This document shows, piece after piece, positions 62,734-64,000 of a stretch of 64,000 nucleotides of DNA. Within the stretch, counting starts at the first letter, position 1; the number at the start of each line of letters is the position of its first letter. The translations under genes were made by a program, and so were the position numbers. The notes under the pieces were generated by a model, which searched no databases, was not told the origin of the DNA, and saw nothing but the letters and a program-made list of their open reading frames with translations. This DNA is from Paramecium pentaurelia (lineage: Eukaryota > Ciliophora > Oligohymenophorea > Peniculida > Parameciidae), in contig CAJJDO010000114.1 in assembly GCA_905183005.1 (NCBI GenBank), positions 217,978 through 281,977 of the forward strand. The letters are read 5' to 3'.

Positions 62734-63105
62734 TTTTATGTTTATTAATTTAAATTAGCTAATTTGAGATCTAAAATGATTTAAATATGAATTGATATAT
62801 ATATATATACTTTATATATGTTAAGTATTATATAGAAATTAATAATATCAGTCATGATTATGTTTAAATAATTTATCTAAATATTTTAGATAAATTAATA
62901 TTATTATTAATACTCAACAATTTTATATTGTTTATTTATGTAATTTTAATATTTTCAACAAAATATGACTTAATTATTTAATTTATATCATCATTTATTA
63001 TTAATAAATATTTAATATTTGAGAACCTAAGGAATCATTAAAATAGTATATAATAAGGATATTAAAGAAAATGATCAAATAATTAATTATTCATTCTTAA
63101 TATAC
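62734..63105. other. AT-rich intergenic region with an inverted repeat
   Basis: 372 bp between the tandem pseudokinase pair and the small membrane-protein gene, with TA runs near 62797-62810 and the inverted repeat at 62869-62897. No gene seen. Confidence 0.5.
62869..62897. repeat. Inverted repeat, 12-bp arms, 5-nt loop
   Basis: TAATTTATCTAA-ATATT-TTAGATAAATTA. It lies ~210 bp 3' of the small membrane-protein gene (minus strand). Its role is unknown and, given the AT content, it may be chance. Confidence 0.6.
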
Positions 63106-63665
63106 TCAGAATTTGGTTACATCAAATTTATGTAACTCTTTCCATTCTTTGTATTCAGATGCTGTTAATACATCATGATATAATGTAAATTCATTTTCTT
63201 TGTAAAAATCAAATTTATGATATTTACTAAGAAGATGTCTTAAATAATCAACATCTGGTTCATTTAACAATTTCTTACGTAAAGGTACTAGATCTCTCAT
63301 GACAGAAGTGACTCCTATTTTAGATGATAAACTTAATTATTAATAATCAAATAATACAATAAAGATGCTGATAATAAAGTGAGATCTATGGAAATCTTTG
63401 TAAGTGGGGAAAGTACTCCACCACTCAACATTCTTCTATAGGCAAACATGATATAAGCGGCAAAGCATAATCCAGCACATTGATAAGTAAAATAACGCTA
63501 TTGGATTTTGATTACAAACTCCTTATGTGCAAATAATATTATTCACTTATCTTGATCATTCTTTGGATTGAATTATCCAATAAAGTATTTGTATTCATAA
63601 AATTAGGCTTAGTCATCTTAGGAAATTAGAAAATTAATGGCTGATTTCTTAACACTCTCTAACAT
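63106..63665 (-). CDS. Small two-helix membrane protein; one-base frame problem at exon 1/2
   Basis: Exons 63547-63665, 63358-63521 and 63106-63331 are separated by introns 63522-63546 (25 nt) and 63332-63357 (26 nt); stop TGA 63106-63108. Exon 1 reads MLESVKKSAINFLISQDDQA. Exon 2 reads EFVIKIQQRYFTYQCAG, then a hydrophobic LCFAAYIMFAYRRMLSGG, LSPLTKISIDLTLLSASLFL. Exon 3 is soluble and charged (DLVPLRKKLLNEPDVDYL...HKFDVTKF). Exons 2 and 3 join in phase, but exon 1 (119 nt) is one base off for exon 2. Either a real frameshift, a sequence error or a different first exon. No family recognised; about 168 aa. Confidence 0.6.
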
Positions 63666-63822
63666 TTATTAAATTATATAAAGATGTATAATTATATTTT
63701 TCTAAAATTATATGTAAATATCCCCCTATCATTGATTTATTTATATCGAAAATATATTTATGAGTAATAAATATATGAACTTACATATTGATAATAATAA
63801 TATTATATATATATATATATAT

Positions 63823-64000
63823 ATGAAACATAGTCAACCTAGTAAAGAAGATTTATTAAAAGAAGAATATGTGACAACTCTGACTTACTTTTTACGTGAT
63901 AGTAGTGTTTATGATTGTTTATCAATAAATAATCAAGTTTCTGTTGTTGATATGAATTTGTCTCTTTTTGATACTTTCAAGATATTTATTGATTCTCATG
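63823..64000 (+). CDS. AMPK gamma / CBS-domain-like protein, 5' part only
   Basis: ATG 63823, open to the window end (59 codons visible). The sequence MKHSQPSKEDLLKEEYV, then TYFLRDSSVYDCLSINNQ and SVVDMNLSLFDTFKIFIDS follows the first CBS motif of AMPK gamma/SNF4 (FLKSHTCYDV...VVFDxxLxVKKAF). That subunit binds AMP/ATP and regulates the SNF1/AMPK kinase. Only the first CBS half is visible, so other CBS proteins remain possible. A TA repeat abuts the start codon. Confidence 0.6.
   Translation, partial: MKHSQPSKEDLLKEEYVTTLTYFLRDSSVYDCLSINNQVSVVDMNLSLFDTFKIFIDSH

Noticed and set aside
1..64000. Bacterial or phage origin, transposons, tRNA or rRNA genes
   Set aside because: Tiny introns, TAA/TAG as Gln, spliceosomal U5 and eukaryotic families show a ciliate nucleus; no transposase motifs or tRNA cloverleaf were recognised by eye.

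Overview
The window looks like macronuclear DNA of a Paramecium-type ciliate. It is very AT-rich and gene-dense. TAA and TAG are read as glutamine throughout, TGA is the only usable stop, and coding frames are joined by tiny GT...AG introns of 22-33 nt. Every multi-exon model below was built by hand from frame continuity under that code; nothing was checked against RNA or a database. Layout: 1-~555 is an array of ~90-bp AT-rich tandem repeats. From 704 to 20028 (+) runs one giant gene of about 6,390 codons without a visible start. It encodes a cysteine-repeat ectodomain, a REJ-like region, a degenerate GPS motif, one transmembrane segment, a long Gln-rich cytoplasmic stretch and a C-terminal membrane block, which is polycystin-1-like architecture. 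Its 5' part contains an apparently exact in-frame tandem duplication of 1,747 bp. From 20955 to 32337 come a RING/coiled-coil gene (-), an ERK7/MAPK15-type kinase (+), two small genes, two CDPK-like pseudokinases (-), a membrane protein (-), a Skp1-like gene (+), a tail-anchored SNARE-like gene (-) and a small coiled-coil gene (+). From 32469 to 45000 come Rpn9/PSMD13 (-), a 737-aa unknown protein (-), an unresolved gene (+), a U5 snRNA gene (+) and a 2,633-aa ubiquitin-specific protease (-). From 45339 to the end come a third CDPK-like pseudokinase (+), a CDKL-type kinase (-), a GATase-like protein (-), a Lys-rich protein (+), a secreted membrane protein (+), a coiled-coil protein (-), a fourth pseudokinase (-), MZT1 (-), SMU1 (-), a tandem pair of pseudokinases five and six (-), a small two-helix membrane protein (-) and the start of an AMPK-gamma/CBS-like gene (+). 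The most striking theme is the set of six paralogous CDPK-like proteins in 38 kb. Each begins MGxC (probable N-myristoylation), each has lost the same three catalytic elements (VAIK Lys, HRD changed to HG-x, DFG altered) and each keeps a C-terminal EF-hand module of varying quality. Five of the six also share intron positions. They look like a lineage-specific family of membrane-attached, Ca2+-linked pseudokinases. Other genes are housekeeping: spliceosome (U5, SMU1), ubiquitin-proteasome (Rpn9, USP, Skp1-like, RING), gamma-tubulin nucleation (MZT1), and cilia-associated kinase classes (ERK7, CDKL). No transposon, CRISPR array, tRNA, rRNA or telomeric C4A2/C3A3 tract was seen.
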